Shown: piece after piece, positions 12,059 to 23,769 of the stretch | Layout of the letters: each line of letters starts with the position of its first letter | Numbering within the stretch: position 1 is the stretch's first letter | Source: Takashimella koratensis | Taxonomy: Eukaryota; Basidiomycota; Tremellomycetes; Trichosporonales; Tetragoniomycetaceae | Direction: 5' to 3' | Length of the DNA: 64,000 bases | Assembly: GCA_003116875.1 (NCBI GenBank) | Contig: BCKT01000008.1 | Location: 1,014,322 to 1,078,321, forward strand | Position numbers and translations under genes: made by a program | The notes under the pieces: model-generated | What the model saw: only the letters and a program-made list of their open reading frames with translations | Database searches by the model: none | Told to the model about the DNA's origin: nothing

Positions 12059-12951
12059 AGAGAGGGGTGCCACGGGTCAATAGAGAGGAAAGGGGAGAGG
12101 GGAGGGAGAAAGGGGGAAGGAAGAAGTGAAGGATCAATCGGAAGCGACTCGACTCGAGTCAGACTTGTACCTACCTACCTACCCAGCAGTCCACGCTTAC
12201 CCGCATACTCATAATACCATATATACAGTAGTAGGAATCCCCAAATAACGGCTTAGTAATCACTACCTCTTCCCAACTCTGTTCACCTGTGGCCGACCTT
12301 GAGCCTCTTGCCTTTACATACATGGAGAATGAACCTACATACTTTGAACCCAAAACTGTGATTGACTGGAACCCACTGGAGAACCAAAGACCCCAGAGTC
12401 GAATCTCGAATTTGCCACCCAACTAGGCCTGTCGCCGGCGAATTGCACGTTTCGGTAATAAACTCACCCAAGGACCCTTTTCACTACACCTCGTCTCTCT
12501 TCGACTCACTCCACCATCCATTGCCCTCATCCTCATCCTCATCCACATTCACATCCTCCATCCACCACCATCCAGCACATCGTCGCATTCGGCGCCTTCC
12601 TCTTACTCGCGCCTTTCTCCCTGATCGATATTGGTCACTTCGTTGTCCTGCGCGTCGGCCAAATCCTTTGTCATCCTTCTCTCCGACTCCGATCCCCCCT
12701 CTTTCCCCCTCTCCCCCCCTCCCCACTCTCCCCCCTTCCCCCTCCACTGCCGCTCCTGTTCTCGTGGCGGTCGATCCATCCACTGGGCTCTCGTCATCCT
12801 TGACACCCGATTCATTCCCTATCTTATCCCATCCCATCCTCGGCGCTCGCTATCCCAGCCTACAGCCTACTTACCCCCAGTGCCTTTCCCGAGGTAATCA
12901 CAATCGCACCGCACTCTCCTTCCCCGCTTCTTCCTATCTCCCTCTCTACCC
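12059..12951. other. Intergenic region and long pyrimidine-rich leader
   Basis: The first 350 bp are the 3' flank of the Zn2Cys6 gene. From about 12480 the strand becomes strongly C/T-rich, with CATCC-type runs up to the start of the C2H2 gene, consistent with a long 5' leader. Overlapping open frames on both strands look like by-products of the skewed composition. Confidence 0.45.
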
Positions 12952-15618
12952 ATGGCGCCTCCCGTGCGTTCTCCAAGCCCGTCAGGCGCGAGTGCACCAT
13001 ACCTTCGCCGCGTCTTGTCTCAGGGCGGCACCGGTGCCCCCGCACCCGCGTCATCCGCCGCAACATTCCCCCCCGCCTCCCCTGCGTCCCCCAGCTCCGG
13101 CGGGGTCCGGACACCACGAGCGAAGAAAGCTCAGCTCGAGAGCGATAAGAAGATGGTTGGCTCAAGTGCGGCCGCACCACCCACCATTGGAGGTGTTGCA
13201 GGTGTAGGACGCGGAGGACCAGGGGAACAGCAGTTGATATCACATCTCGACCAGTTAGCGGTCCGCAGCCCCATCGGTCAAGCAGGACCCGTCTTACCCA
13301 CCGCCCAATTTGTGACGAGCCCACGACCAGCAGCCGACGACCCAGGCGCCGACTACTTTGACCCAACATCGAACGGGACAGGCGGTGGGCATTCGTCTGA
13401 AGACGCAATGGACGATGAAGACGAGCACGACCGAGAATCTTATCGCGATCCCTCTTCCCTGCCTCACTTGCACCCAGCTCAATCTGACTCGCGGAGCTCT
13501 GGTGCTCCTCGAAGGTCTCAGCGATCTCAACGGCGTCATACACCTCGCTCACACTCGACTTCCACCGAGTCGTCTTCCATGTCAGGCTACACGCTCCCGT
13601 CCAACTTTGGGTCCATGTATACCCCCGAGGGCTACGCCGCGTACCCCAACGACAGTGACAGCGCGCAGGTGCCGACTCCGTCCCAGCGAATGCGGGACGA
13701 AGCGATCGCGCAGCAGATTGCGCAGGCCGACGAAGCGATCAAACAGATCAACGGAACCGCATCGGTCATCCATGCACCTACCGTCCCCGGCGTCCCATCG
13801 GTTCTCCCCGCCGCCTCCGCTTCCAACATGTACGAGCTGCCCCGTGGGTTCGCCAACTTTACCCGACCCACAAACAACCAGGCTTCGGGGTACCGCACGA
13901 ACAACGGCCACGGGCAAGGTGGGAATCCGGGCCACGTGACGCGACAGAGCTCGACGAGCTCAGCGTCGACACGGTCAGCATCGACGTCGTCGGAGGAATC
14001 AGATATCTGTATCCCCTCGATCGAGTGGGTTTACCCCCCAGCGGTGGCTGTGCCCAACTCCAACTACCCAATGACGAAGATGATGCCCCCACCTTCGCGC
14101 TCGGGACCCGTACCGTCTCCTCGGCGCGCGCCGTCGGCCATTCCCTTCGGCGGGTCCGCAACGACACCCGGTGTCGGATCGATGTCAAACGCTGCTGGTG
14201 CCGCGAGCGGGCTCGGATCGCGTGGAAACGGGGTCGCGAGTAACGGCGCGAGTGCGGTCGGCGGGAACGGTGTAGGCTCCGGTTCGCGGCGAGAGTCTGG
14301 CGGGATGGTCATGCAGGGCAACGGCGCGGACGTGGGTCTGGACGAAGCAGGGGACGACGACGACGACGATCAGACTGTCGGACACCGGGAACAATCACCA
14401 TCGACGTCATCCTCGACCTCGGGGCTCGATCTGCTCTGGCAGGCCGCGCGACAGTTCCAGGTCCCCGCAGGTACGGGCTCGCATATTCCTGGTGTGTCAA
14501 AGGGCGGGAATGGTGGAAGTGCCGGCGCTGGGGGAGCAGAGTATCATAAGCGGAAAGCTGGTGCCGGGGCGGAAGCCGTAGCGCAGTGGCGGACCTCGGG
14601 GATCCCAACGGGGTCGAGCTCACGCCTTCCGGACACGGACGAGGTCTCTGGTCGCCGGGTGTCTGCTCCAGGGGGTGGGGCGCGGGACGCGGAAAGAGAA
14701 GGGGAGCAGCCACCTAAGAAGCGACGGAGAAGCGAGCTCGCGACCTCGACGAAACCGGAACCGATGACCCCGCCGATCGCAGACGTGCGGATGGACGATG
14801 GCGGGGTGGTTATGAGTTCAGAGGGGGAGGACGAGAGCGCCGACGAGAGCGAGTACCAGCCTGGGCAAGTGCCCGGCGGAGCTAGTGGGCGGTCAGCAGG
14901 GGTGGGGAAGTCGTCGTCTCGACCTACGCGGGGGAGGAGGCCAAGGAAACCAGCGGTTCCTGCTGCCCCCTCGTCCCATGGGACACCGATGATTTCGACC
15001 CCCTCGGGCGGTGCGGGCCCCGGATCGGGCGGTGGCGGTGCGGCTGGGTCCGCGTCGACTCCTGGAGGAGGACCAAAAAAATCGCGGAAATCAGATACAC
15101 TCTCGCCTGCTTCTGGTGCCCGAAAACCACGGCAAGATTCCGTCACTTCCTCAACAGGCGCGACGGCTCCACTTGGCCTCAACGCGGCGGCGGCGGCTGC
15201 GCTCGATCCCTTCTCGTCACTCACCACTTCGGCGGGTGGGGGCGGCGGGTCCAAGACACACCCAGTAGGGCACGGGACCGTTCAGTGTGAATACGTCAAC
15301 CCGCTTCCACCGTATCAGAGGTGCACGGACGTGTTTACACGGAAGTATGACCTGCCAAGGCACATGGCAAGACACGCGAGGAGGGAGGGAGAATTGGTGG
15401 CGGAAGGGAGGTTGGAAGATACAAAGGCGGTACTGTGGAAAGCGATCAAGGATAAACCGAAAGTCGAGTGCAAATCGTGTGGAGAGAGCTTTACAAGGTA
15501 TGTTATTGTCTGGCTTGACTCTGGGTCGTGGGCATGGGTTTGGAAATGTATGTATACTAACGGTTGTAACTACAGAATGGACGCATTGAAACGACACCAG
15601 GCAAAACAACACCACTAA
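12952..15618 (+). CDS. C2H2-type zinc-finger protein with long disordered N-terminus
   Basis: Two exons (12952-15497, 15576-15618) encode 862 aa. About 775 residues are Ser/Gly/Pro-rich with acidic patches (around 465 and 620) and basic KKRRR/RGRRPRK stretches that could be nuclear signals. The C-terminus carries two fingers. The first (from C779) has an atypically wide Cys-Cys spacing of 11, then RKYDLPRHMARH. The second, CKSCGESFTR-MDALKRHQAKQH, is C-x2-C-x12-H-x4-H and is split by the intron between its Cys and His halves. Finger DNA contact is expected, probably as a transcriptional regulator. I do not recognise an orthologue. Confidence 0.82.
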   Translation: MAPPVRSPSPSGASAPYLRRVLSQGGTGAPAPASSAATFPPASPASPSSGGVRTPRAKKAQLESDKKMVGSSAAAPPTIGGVAGVGRGGPGEQQLISHLDQLAVRSPIGQAGPVLPTAQFVTSPRPAADDPGADYFDPTSNGTGGGHSSEDAMDDEDEHDRESYRDPSSLPHLHPAQSDSRSSGAPRRSQRSQRRHTPRSHSTSTESSSMSGYTLPSNFGSMYTPEGYAAYPNDSDSAQVPTPSQRMRDEAIAQQIAQADEAIKQINGTASVIHAPTVPGVPSVLPAASASNMYELPRGFANFTRPTNNQASGYRTNNGHGQGGNPGHVTRQSSTSSASTRSASTSSEESDICIPSIEWVYPPAVAVPNSNYPMTKMMPPPSRSGPVPSPRRAPSAIPFGGSATTPGVGSMSNAAGAASGLGSRGNGVASNGASAVGGNGVGSGSRRESGGMVMQGNGADVGLDEAGDDDDDDQTVGHREQSPSTSSSTSGLDLLWQAARQFQVPAGTGSHIPGVSKGGNGGSAGAGGAEYHKRKAGAGAEAVAQWRTSGIPTGSSSRLPDTDEVSGRRVSAPGGGARDAEREGEQPPKKRRRSELATSTKPEPMTPPIADVRMDDGGVVMSSEGEDESADESEYQPGQVPGGASGRSAGVGKSSSRPTRGRRPRKPAVPAAPSSHGTPMISTPSGGAGPGSGGGGAAGSASTPGGGPKKSRKSDTLSPASGARKPRQDSVTSSTGATAPLGLNAAAAAALDPFSSLTTSAGGGGGSKTHPVGHGTVQCEYVNPLPPYQRCTDVFTRKYDLPRHMARHARREGELVAEGRLEDTKAVLWKAIKDKPKVECKSCGESFTRYVIVWLDSGSWAWVWKCMYTNGCNYRMDALKRHQAKQHH

Positions 15619-16402
15619 ACTGTGAAACGAGGACATTGTTTCTCGACTCATTGACTCGACTTGTTCCCCAACCCAGCCTCGGCCCATATCGTTGCCTCTC
15701 ACTGTTCCACCACTTTTCGTTTGACCTGTATCACTCGCTCTCGTCGAGACCTTCGTCACCACCAACCGCCAACAGAACTTGGCACGGACAGTCGCTTATG
15801 TACACTTGGCCCATGTTCCACGACGACTTAAGATACCTACAGCCCTCACCAACACCAACGCCAACTACGTCCACGTCGACGTCGAAGTCCACGTTCTCTC
15901 ACCTTCACAGTCAATACCCTTCTTCTTCCCCAAGTGCTTTATACTTTTTCACGACCGACTCCATAGACCTGTCTCGTATCTACCCTCTCACTCGCTACGT
16001 TACGTTCCTACATTGCCTTATAGGTTCTATTGTACCACGCACGCTCTCCGTGCGCCTACCCACACACGATGGCGTCGAAGCATTGGAATTGTTTAATCAT
16101 GATGCATGAGTTGTGACACTGCGCTGGTATATGGTGCACACGAGGAATAGTTGAGGGACACAGAGCACAGAGCACAAAGCTCACCGAGACGGACGGACGC
16201 CTTTGAAAAGGCGTCGTCGCGTCGCGTCGCCATCAACGCATCAACCAACGCCATCAATGTCACGTTCAGCATCAATATAGTAACACCATGCAGCCTGCAT
16301 TCCCCTCTGCCTTGCCTCTCTTCTCTTCTCTCTTCCATCCATCCCACCCGCCACTGCCTATCCCTATCAGCGAGCACACGAGTGGCACCAACTTGGCTCA
16401 CC
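15619..16402. other. 784-bp intergenic region
   Basis: This is C/T-rich on the + strand, especially 15630-15960 and 16260-16400, fitting a 3' flank followed by the leader of the next gene. I see no conserved frame, repeat or RNA gene. Confidence 0.4.
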
Positions 16403-17935
16403 ATGACCTCTGCACCTACTCCTGACCTGCCTACCCCTCTCGACCCCATTTCCATCCCCCTCCCGGCGTCTCCGCCCTCTCGCCTCCAAGGTAAAGGCCA
16501 GCCCCCATCCCGTCATCGCACCGAGCAAACCACCGCTTACCCAACCGACCGTACCCCGTCGAACCACACCGACCACGAAGTCCAAGTCCCCGGATCTCGA
16601 AAGGCTTCGCGCGCTCGACCAGTGGGATGGGTGAGTACACTCCCTCTCGAGCGAGGAGGCGGAGGTGTACCCACCAAGGGTACAGGCGGAGGTGGAGGCG
16701 TGAGACCCGGGAGGAGGGTGAGTGGGACGATGGCGTATGCCACGGGGGTGTGGGTAGATGAGGACAAGGACGAGATAGACGACCAATACGAGGGTGGCGA
16801 AATTATTCATCGCAACGACCAAGCGGAACTCGAGGTCCAAGACGCAGAAAATGGAGTAGACCAAGGGGCCGAAAGAGCTCAAGTCGTCAGTGATACAATG
16901 GTCATTGATAATCTCGAACTCGAGGACGAATGGGTGACCTATGTCCGTGCCCAACTGGGCAAGTTGTTTCCCGACATCCACCTCGGCGACTCTGCGGTTC
17001 CCGGCGTCCACGGCGTCCCTGGCTCCTTCACCTTCAACCCAGAAATCAGCACTACCGGAGTGGCGGCTTACTCGTCCTTTGCGGAGGATGGCAGAACCGA
17101 GATCGAGAACGGATCGGCACCGGTCGCTGAGGGAGGAGAGGCGGGTGAAGATGTAGTAGCGCCGGTACCGACGTTCAGAGCGGAACTCGTGTCGCTCCGC
17201 GAAGAGATTGGAAGGCTGAGAGGTGTGATCGGTGGGCTCACCATGGATTTGACGAGTTCAAGGAAGACAGCGCTAGATTCGGAGGTCGCGGTGGTGGAGT
17301 GTACGGTGGTGGAGGAGGCGGAGGTGGTAGCAGAAGGAACGGAGGTAGCGGGCGAGGAAAGGGAGGAGGTTAAGCACGGGCTCCAGGCGAGCGGGGAGGG
17401 CGTGGACCAGTCCAGTGTGAACGAGGTTTATGGCAGGGAAGCCAGCGACGAAGCGAACAACGACGGACAGCCGATTTCGACCGAGTCGACCAGGGTGATC
17501 ATCCAAACTTCCCTTGCGCACGGGCTAGAGACCCCATCGCTTGGAAGAAACGATCGCCACCTGCCCGAAGCGTTTATCAGAGTAAGTACTAGATCAGTGA
17601 CGAGGTGAATGAGATCGGGAACACTGTCAAGGGTAGTCATCGTCGCTGTCTACTCTGGTCAGATGCTAGATACTGGGAAGTGGGAGGGTAGTGCTGATCA
17701 GGTCCAGACCGCGCGCCTCTCGGCGAAGCTCGTCCGCGCTCTTGATAAACTCGCTCACCTGCGCCCCCATGTCACAGGCGGGAATGATCAAGACGAAAAC
17801 ATGTCCAGTGTCGAAAGTGTCGACAACGACAACGACGAGACAGTCTTCGCTGCGTCCAATCTCGAAGCTCTCAGCGCATGGCTAGAATCCAAAGCAAGCG
17901 ACCTTGCGTCCGACCGAATCGGTAAAAAAGACTGA
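16403..17935 (+). CDS. Hypothetical acidic protein with short coiled coil
   Basis: Two exons (16403-17581, 17663-17935) encode 483 aa around an 81-nt GTAAGT..CAG intron. I do not recognise the family. The N-terminal 110 residues are Pro/Ser/Gly-rich with a basic patch (RKASRARPVGW). The middle is acidic, and a probable coiled coil lies around residues 255-280 (AELVSLREEIGRLRGVIGGL). A Glu/Val-rich stretch follows, and the C-terminus contains a helical segment (TARLSAKLVRALDKLAHL) and ALSAWLESKASDLASDRIGKKD. There is no signal peptide or membrane segment. It may be a scaffold or nuclear protein, but no function can be claimed. Confidence 0.65.
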
Positions 17936-20065
17936 TAGAAGGGTACCAAGCGAATAAACGCCTGTGTAAAGGTTGAAAATCGAACCTGATAGAACGCCTC
18001 GCAGCGTCGTATCATTCTGTCTATTGTACATCGGCTGCTTCTCGGTTCCTCTCATTCTCCATCCTCTTGTCGTCTTACTCTGCTCGTCTCCTTTCCTTCT
18101 TGCCGAGCTCAGATTCCATGATCCCCCTCTTGCGCGAGATCTAGTCATACACCGGTCTATACAAAAGGGGGTTACAGACGGCTCGAGCGTGAATCGTACG
18201 CACTCTGGGCTCAAGCGTACGAGCCTAGTGGATGCCATCTAAACGTGTGATTGTCCGTATTGTTCTCAAAGAATGAATCGTACCTCTTATCCTCTCATCT
18301 GTCTCGTCTTTTGTCTGATACCTCGCCGTTCCCACTCGCCTCCTCTGTCCCTGTTCTTCATCCGCTGCGCTTGGGCCCGGCGGCCCGTGAGTCCGTGGTT
18401 GCCCAGCTTACGAATACGAATGCAATTACGAACTCGTCTGGTCTCTTACCAAACGATTATTCGGCAACCCCTCGTTCCTTGTCCGATTGCCTGCGTCATC
18501 TCCGTCTCTGGGTGCCGTATCGCTTGGCTCTCTTGCTCGTGGATACAGTACGAGGGACGGCAGCAGACGGAGGCATCTTAGGCTTCTCGGCTGGGTCAGG
18601 AGTGTGTCAAATCGTCGTTCCGGCCATGAGCAAAGTCAGGAGTGTGTTAAATCTTCGGTCCGGCCATGAGCAAAGTCAGGAGTGTGTTAAATCTTCGGTC
18701 CGGCCATGAGCAAGGGCCGAGCCCAGGTGGAATATCTGGGACAGTCTGCTTGCTTCAGATGCCCTGCTGCTCTGCTTCTGCCTGGTTCCTGCGTCCGATT
18801 AAACCGACTACAGGTGAGAAATGAGAAAGGGGGGGAACTGGCGGCTTGAGATTTAAATGAGAGCTTGGGATTAGTCCGAGCAGTGAAGCGAGTAGGATCA
18901 GGACCCATGAAGCAGAATCATTCGCCCCTCGACCCTGGGCCCCTAGCCAGTCTGAGATTCTGCACTGCTTCTTGGGCCTTGGGTGTGGGTGGTGTGGGTG
19001 TGGGTGTGAGTGTGGGATGGGGAGCCGGATCTGGGTGTGCGTCCTTGTCCTGGTTCTGCTCCGGTTCCCTGCCCAGCCTCCGCCGCTGCCACTGGATCCG
19101 ATAAGCAGCCTCACGCCGAGAGGACAGGGAAAGAGGAGAGGGCACGTTTCTTTTCCGCCTTGTTGGATCGGCCATTATCCAGAAAACTTTTCCCAGTTCA
19201 CACCCCTCCTCTCCCCTTCACACCCTTTGGCCATTGTCCAGGGTCAGGGTAACATAAAGGGGGCGTTTCCTCTGCCGCTATTTTACCCTGAATCTACATC
19301 CATCGGTTACGTATATTTTTGATGGCCCTGAAGGTTTAGCCTCCTCCGTTGCGATGGAGACTGTCACTGGTGTATCACGGTGGAGATTGAGATGGCTTTG
19401 CCACGGATCCCAGCCAAGGTCCAAGCTCACTCTGCCTGGCTCTGGCTCTTTTTCTTCTCCACTTCACATCCTCACAGTCACACCCTCTCATATCCCTCCT
19501 ACGCTCACACACCCACGACCACGGCCTCTTCCCACCGTCACCCATTCCCACCCACCTCCTCGCCCATCAGACATATAACTCCACCCACCCTCGCTTCCAC
19601 CCAACCTGACCTCCTCCTAACTCCATCGCTATCCCCCAACTTGACACTCAATCATTGCTGTCGAGGCTACCAATCTGCCCTCGCACCAAAGCTTAATCCC
19701 AAAACCTAGGTCTCCGGCGACCTATACACCCTTCCACCAAGGGCCAAAAATTTCGCTAGACCCACTCGGTGCTAGGATCGAGACTAAATCTCTTGTTTTG
19801 CGAAACGAGGATCTACCCTACACCCCGCAGTCTACCTGTCACCTTTACACCTTCACAACGATCCCATCGCACGACAGTGTAGGCAAGATATAACTTGACG
19901 ACGTACGGCGGCTATATCCCATTGTTCACTCTACCTCGCATCACATCACTTCGCGCTCGAGCACCCAGCCACCAAGCCCCCATCACTCACCTACCTACCT
20001 ACCTGCCTACCTGCGCACCGACCCACCTCCCTATCCCACCTTCACCCCACACCACCCCACTCGCC
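17936..20065. other. 2.1 kb intergenic region with tandem repeat and long leader
   Basis: The largest gene-free stretch in the left half. It contains a three-copy 40-bp tandem repeat (18595-18714), a GT/G-rich stretch at 18980-19020, and C/T-rich DNA from 19430 to 20065 that probably forms the leader of the small gene at 20066. I could not support any further gene. Confidence 0.45.
18595..18714. repeat. 40-bp tandem repeat, three copies
   Basis: Three head-to-tail copies start at 18595, 18635 and 18675, each beginning GTCAGGAGTGTGT and ending CCGGCCATGAGCAA. Copies 2 and 3 are identical except for the last base; copy 1 differs at a few positions. There are no spacers between copies, so this is not a CRISPR array. 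Confidence 0.95.
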
Positions 20066-20690
20066 ATGCCGCTATTCCTCGCGTCGCTCGTCTTCGCCAT
20101 CTCGCTCTCGCTCTTACCGTACACCCCTCCGCCTCCCGACGACGAGGAAGAGGAAGAACGAGTTCGACAGCTATACCAAAAGCCTTCCTCTTCCTCCCCA
20201 TCCTCATCCTCATCCTCTTCCTCATCTTCCTCCACTCCACTTCTACCAACCTCTATCCCCTCTTTCCCGCCATTCCACCTCCAGACCCCACCTCAGCGGC
20301 CCTACCGCTCGCTGTCCTTCTCCCATCCCTCTCCTCCTTCCTTGTCCCACTCGCCCGCGTCGTCCGCGCCTTCATCACCATGCTCGTCTGCCCCGTCGTC
20401 GCCGCGTCCCGAATCGCATCCCAGTCCGGACGCCCAGCAACAGGACACGCCATTCCTCTCTTCGCCTGCACTAGAGGTCGAGCCGGTCAAACGGCCTTGG
20501 ACACATGACGAGCCTGGACATGGTCTCGGTCTGATCGAGAAGGTGAGCATCATTCCTTGCCGACACTCTAGACTGTCCCACCTCGTCCCTGCCGTAGTAC
20601 AGGAATGACTGACAATCTCTCCAGTCAGGACACCTCACGCGCCCTCGATGCTTGTCGCTTCCTCCGTCCGACCGCTCGATCAAGTTGTAA
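20066..20690 (+). CDS. Small membrane-anchored or secreted protein of unknown function
   Basis: Two exons (20066-20542, 20625-20690) encode 180 aa. The first 17 residues (MPLFLASLVFAISLSLL) form a hydrophobic signal peptide or signal anchor, followed by PYTPPPPDDEEEEERVRQLY. Most of the rest is Ser/Pro low complexity, ending in a basic tail (GHLTRPRCLSLPPSDRSIKL) supplied by the short second exon. The 82-nt intron has GTGAGC..CCAG ends. I recognise no family. The composition suggests an exposed, flexible protein, but the call rests mainly on the good start, the signal-like N-terminus and the consistent splice. Confidence 0.5.
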
Positions 20691-21210
20691 TCGCCCCACC
20701 AACCTCGGCGCCAGTGACACACACTCCGCACTTGTCTACTAGCGACCAGTCCAGATGTTGATTCAACCATCATCTGCTCCACCGGGGCTCCCTTTGATTA
20801 CCGGTCTATCTCCCATTCATCCTACCTTCCGACGCCCTTTGACAACCCCACAACATCGATAATCCAATCAACCCGACCCCCAACATAACCCCAACCCGAC
20901 CTACCCCTCGACGAAACACACTAACGATCTAGCTATGTCATGACCATTCGACGATCTCTACCCCACCCGACGCGACACGACCACCGACATTCCCATTCAA
21001 TAATAGATAATAGATAGAATCTCGTTTTAAGCTGCTGGATCAGCTGAGCTGCGTTCCGGTTGTAATTCCAGCCTAGAAATTGTATCCCACCATGTGATGC
21101 AATTCATACCAATGTGTCCAAAATAACTGTCTACTTCTTTCCTGACCAACACCTACTCCCCTTTCGAAATTTCGAACCAAACATCTCCTTTCCTTCAGTC
21201 CTTTCGTCAT
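20691..21210. other. Convergent intergenic region
   Basis: The 3' flanks of the small orphan gene and of the minus-strand aldehyde dehydrogenase meet here. An AT-richer stretch with TAATAGATAATAGATAG lies near 21001-21017. No further gene is supported. Confidence 0.45.
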
Positions 21211-23412
21211 TCACATCGACGCCTTGATCAGACCCACGACGCCCTTGACCCTCTCCACCCCTTCGCCGTAGACTAGCCACACCAATCCAGACAAGAATGA
21301 CCACGGCTTCTCCCCTGCCGGTAATGGGAAATCGACCGGAGGAGGAATTGAAGTCCGGATAGTTGAGAAGAACCGATCCTCGATCACACTTTGTTGGAAA
21401 CACAATCCTCGAAGGCCCTCGGGTCCGCCGAATCGCCCGTGTCCGCTGTGCTTGACTCCTCCGAAGGGCATCGCTTGGTTCAAGTAGAACACTCCGAAGC
21501 TGAATGAGGCGTAAATTCAACCGGCGAGGAAGAGTGGAGACATTGGTAAGTTCACTAAACAACGCGATAGCCAATGAGCCACACTCACTCGTTGACAGCG
21601 ACCATACCGCACTGGAGCTGGTTCGCAACACACACACACTCCTCCCTCTTCGCGCCGTATACACTCGCACCAAGTCCAAACCTGCTCCGCCTCAACTGGT
21701 TCACGACCTCCTCCACATTGTCATAGGGCACCACCGTCATGACTGGTGCGAACAATTCCTCGTTTGCAATCTCCATATCGAGAGAGACATCGGTGACGAG
21801 TGTTGGCTCAAAGTAACTGCCTACTTTGGGCGCTGCGGGTCCCGTCGCCCGTTTACCCCCGGTGATAACCTTGGCGCCGCCCTTGGTCGCACGATCGAGA
21901 ATCGCCTCGAGTCTGGCGATAGGTGTTGACGAGATGAGAGATCCTACGTCGTCGCCCAGCCTGAGGGCTTTGATCCGCGCGGTCATGATCTTGACAAAGC
22001 GGGGGTAGAGCGACTTTGGAACGAGGAACAGTTCGATCCCGATACAATTCTGCCCAGCGGACTGGAACGCACCTCGCATCCATGTACTCGCGAAGAAATC
22101 CAGATTAGCCGAAGGCAAGATGACGGCCGGATCTTTCCCTCCTAGCTCGATACAAGTCGGAATCGTCATCTCTGCTGCTGCTTGTGCGACTTTCCGCCCA
22201 ACCGACTCGCTCCCGATGAACGTGATGTGCCGGACTTTCGGGTGCCGCGTGAGCTGCCCAGCGACTTCGGGTAGGCAGACGACGAGTTGGACGAGGTCCG
22301 GGTTGTGGCCGCATGCAGAGAGGCAGGAACGGACGCAGTTGATGAAATATGTAGATGACCAGGCGACTTGTTCAGAGCATTTCACGACGACAGAGTTGCC
22401 GGCGAAGAGAGCGGCGAGGATAGGGGACAGGACGTTGTGGAAGGAGTAGTTCCAGGATACGAGGGCGAGGACGGTCCCAAGGGGTCGGTGGTGGACCTGT
22501 GAGTGGTCAGCTCAAGCAAAGGATTTCGAAGCTGCAACTTGGCAAGCTACACACCGTCGAGATCTTGTGTGCGAGTAGTAGGTTACCCGGTCGTCGCTCT
22601 GGTGCCAGAGTAGTCTCGCCGTACTTGACAAGCCTTTCTCATAAGGTCAATTACAGCCCTCCGACTCCGAGCCTCGTTGCCACTCACCAATCAATCTTCG
22701 ACAACGTCGTCAGAATCTCTCCAAATACCGCATCGACCCTCGTCTTCCCTGTATCCTTGCAAGCAACCGCCACGATACCCTTCATATCGGCGACTACCCA
22801 TCTCCGTAGACTACGAAGTACGCTGCGGCGCTGTGCAAACGACGTTTTCGCCCATTGTGGCTGGGCAGAGTCGGCGAGGTCAACTTGAGTGGAGATGTCC
22901 GACCAAGAGAGGAGAGGAAGGGTGGCGATGTGTTGCTGTCGAGGGTGTCAGCTCGGGTGTCATAGGTCCCGGCATGGATGAGGTCTTACGTCTGTAGAAG
23001 GGTCGTAGCAGGTTACGTAGGCTTCAGCTTGAATTGCCGGCAAGAGCGACTGGTCTATCTCGTGTGAGGACAAGCTGGGTGACTCGAGGACTTTGCCTTG
23101 GACGTTGAGCTCCTGTATAGCTTCTGTCAGCTTCCCACAGCCTCGTTCACAGTCCTCCTGATCGCTTCATCCTAACTTTGACTTATTTCAAGAGTACATG
23201 AGCTGTAAACGTACTTTTGGTAAAGTATGGTCAAACTTGACCACCCGCCGCCCCGTGCGCCACGTCTGCCAACGCCTGTACAACCCCGGGACCTGGGCCA
23301 CGAGGGCGATGACTACGATCGCGAGCTTCAAGGGGGTATCGGGCGGGTTATAGATAGATGTCCAGATCTGCAGCAAAGTGAGCGAGCCGATCTGCTGGAG
23401 CAGGGCCGCCAT
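21211..23412 (-). CDS. MSC7: MSC7-like membrane-anchored aldehyde dehydrogenase
   Basis: Six exons (23412-23215, 23112-22990, 22935-22688, 22633-22555, 22496-21589, 21499-21211) encode 614 aa of an NAD(P)-dependent aldehyde dehydrogenase. Landmarks in order: LVSWNYSFHN, TFIGSESVGRKVAQAA, CIELGGKDPAVI with the general-base Glu, FQSAGQNCIG with catalytic Cys367, EELFAPVMTVV and MPFGGVKHSGHGRFGG. The N-terminus adds a hydrophobic segment (LKLAIVVIALVAQVPGLY, about residues 27-44), and a second one lies near the C-terminus. This fits the MSC7/YHR039C-type subgroup, which is ER-associated in yeast. Its physiological substrate is unknown. An in-frame ATG 66 nt upstream (23478) is an alternative start; 23412 has the stronger context. 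It is divergent from NAC alpha. Confidence 0.9.
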
Positions 23413-23769
23413 GGTCGCTAGAGTAGAGGTAGAGGGGAGGATAATGTTGATGCTGGACGTGAAGGCGAGAATTCGCATCAAGTCGTCCGGCACGGTTGCA
23501 TCGAGTCACGTGGGTATTGACGTGGCATTTATCCGCTCGCAGGGGAGAACATACCAGTCGATGTTCAGAGGTCATTCCTAATACCCCGATGCTCACGGGA
23601 TTAGCATTCCTAGTCTTCGTTATCACATTGTAATGACCGGGTTTGTCGAAAAAACGAGAAACCGAAAAAAGGGAAAACGAGGTCTACTGGAGAAAAAAAC
23701 GAGCTCCTCACTCACTACCACCTTCGACCTTACCCCTACCCTACTCCACCCCGACCGCATCCATCCACC
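23413..23769. promoter_or_regulatory. Divergent promoter of the ALDH and NAC alpha genes
   Basis: The 357 bp between the two starts hold both promoters. An A-rich tract (23648-23700) precedes the pyrimidine-rich leader of the NAC alpha gene, a layout common for highly expressed fungal genes. No specific site is assigned. Confidence 0.45.

Noticed and set aside
18595..18714. A CRISPR-like array.
   Set aside because: Repeats are directly contiguous without spacers, in a eukaryotic genome.
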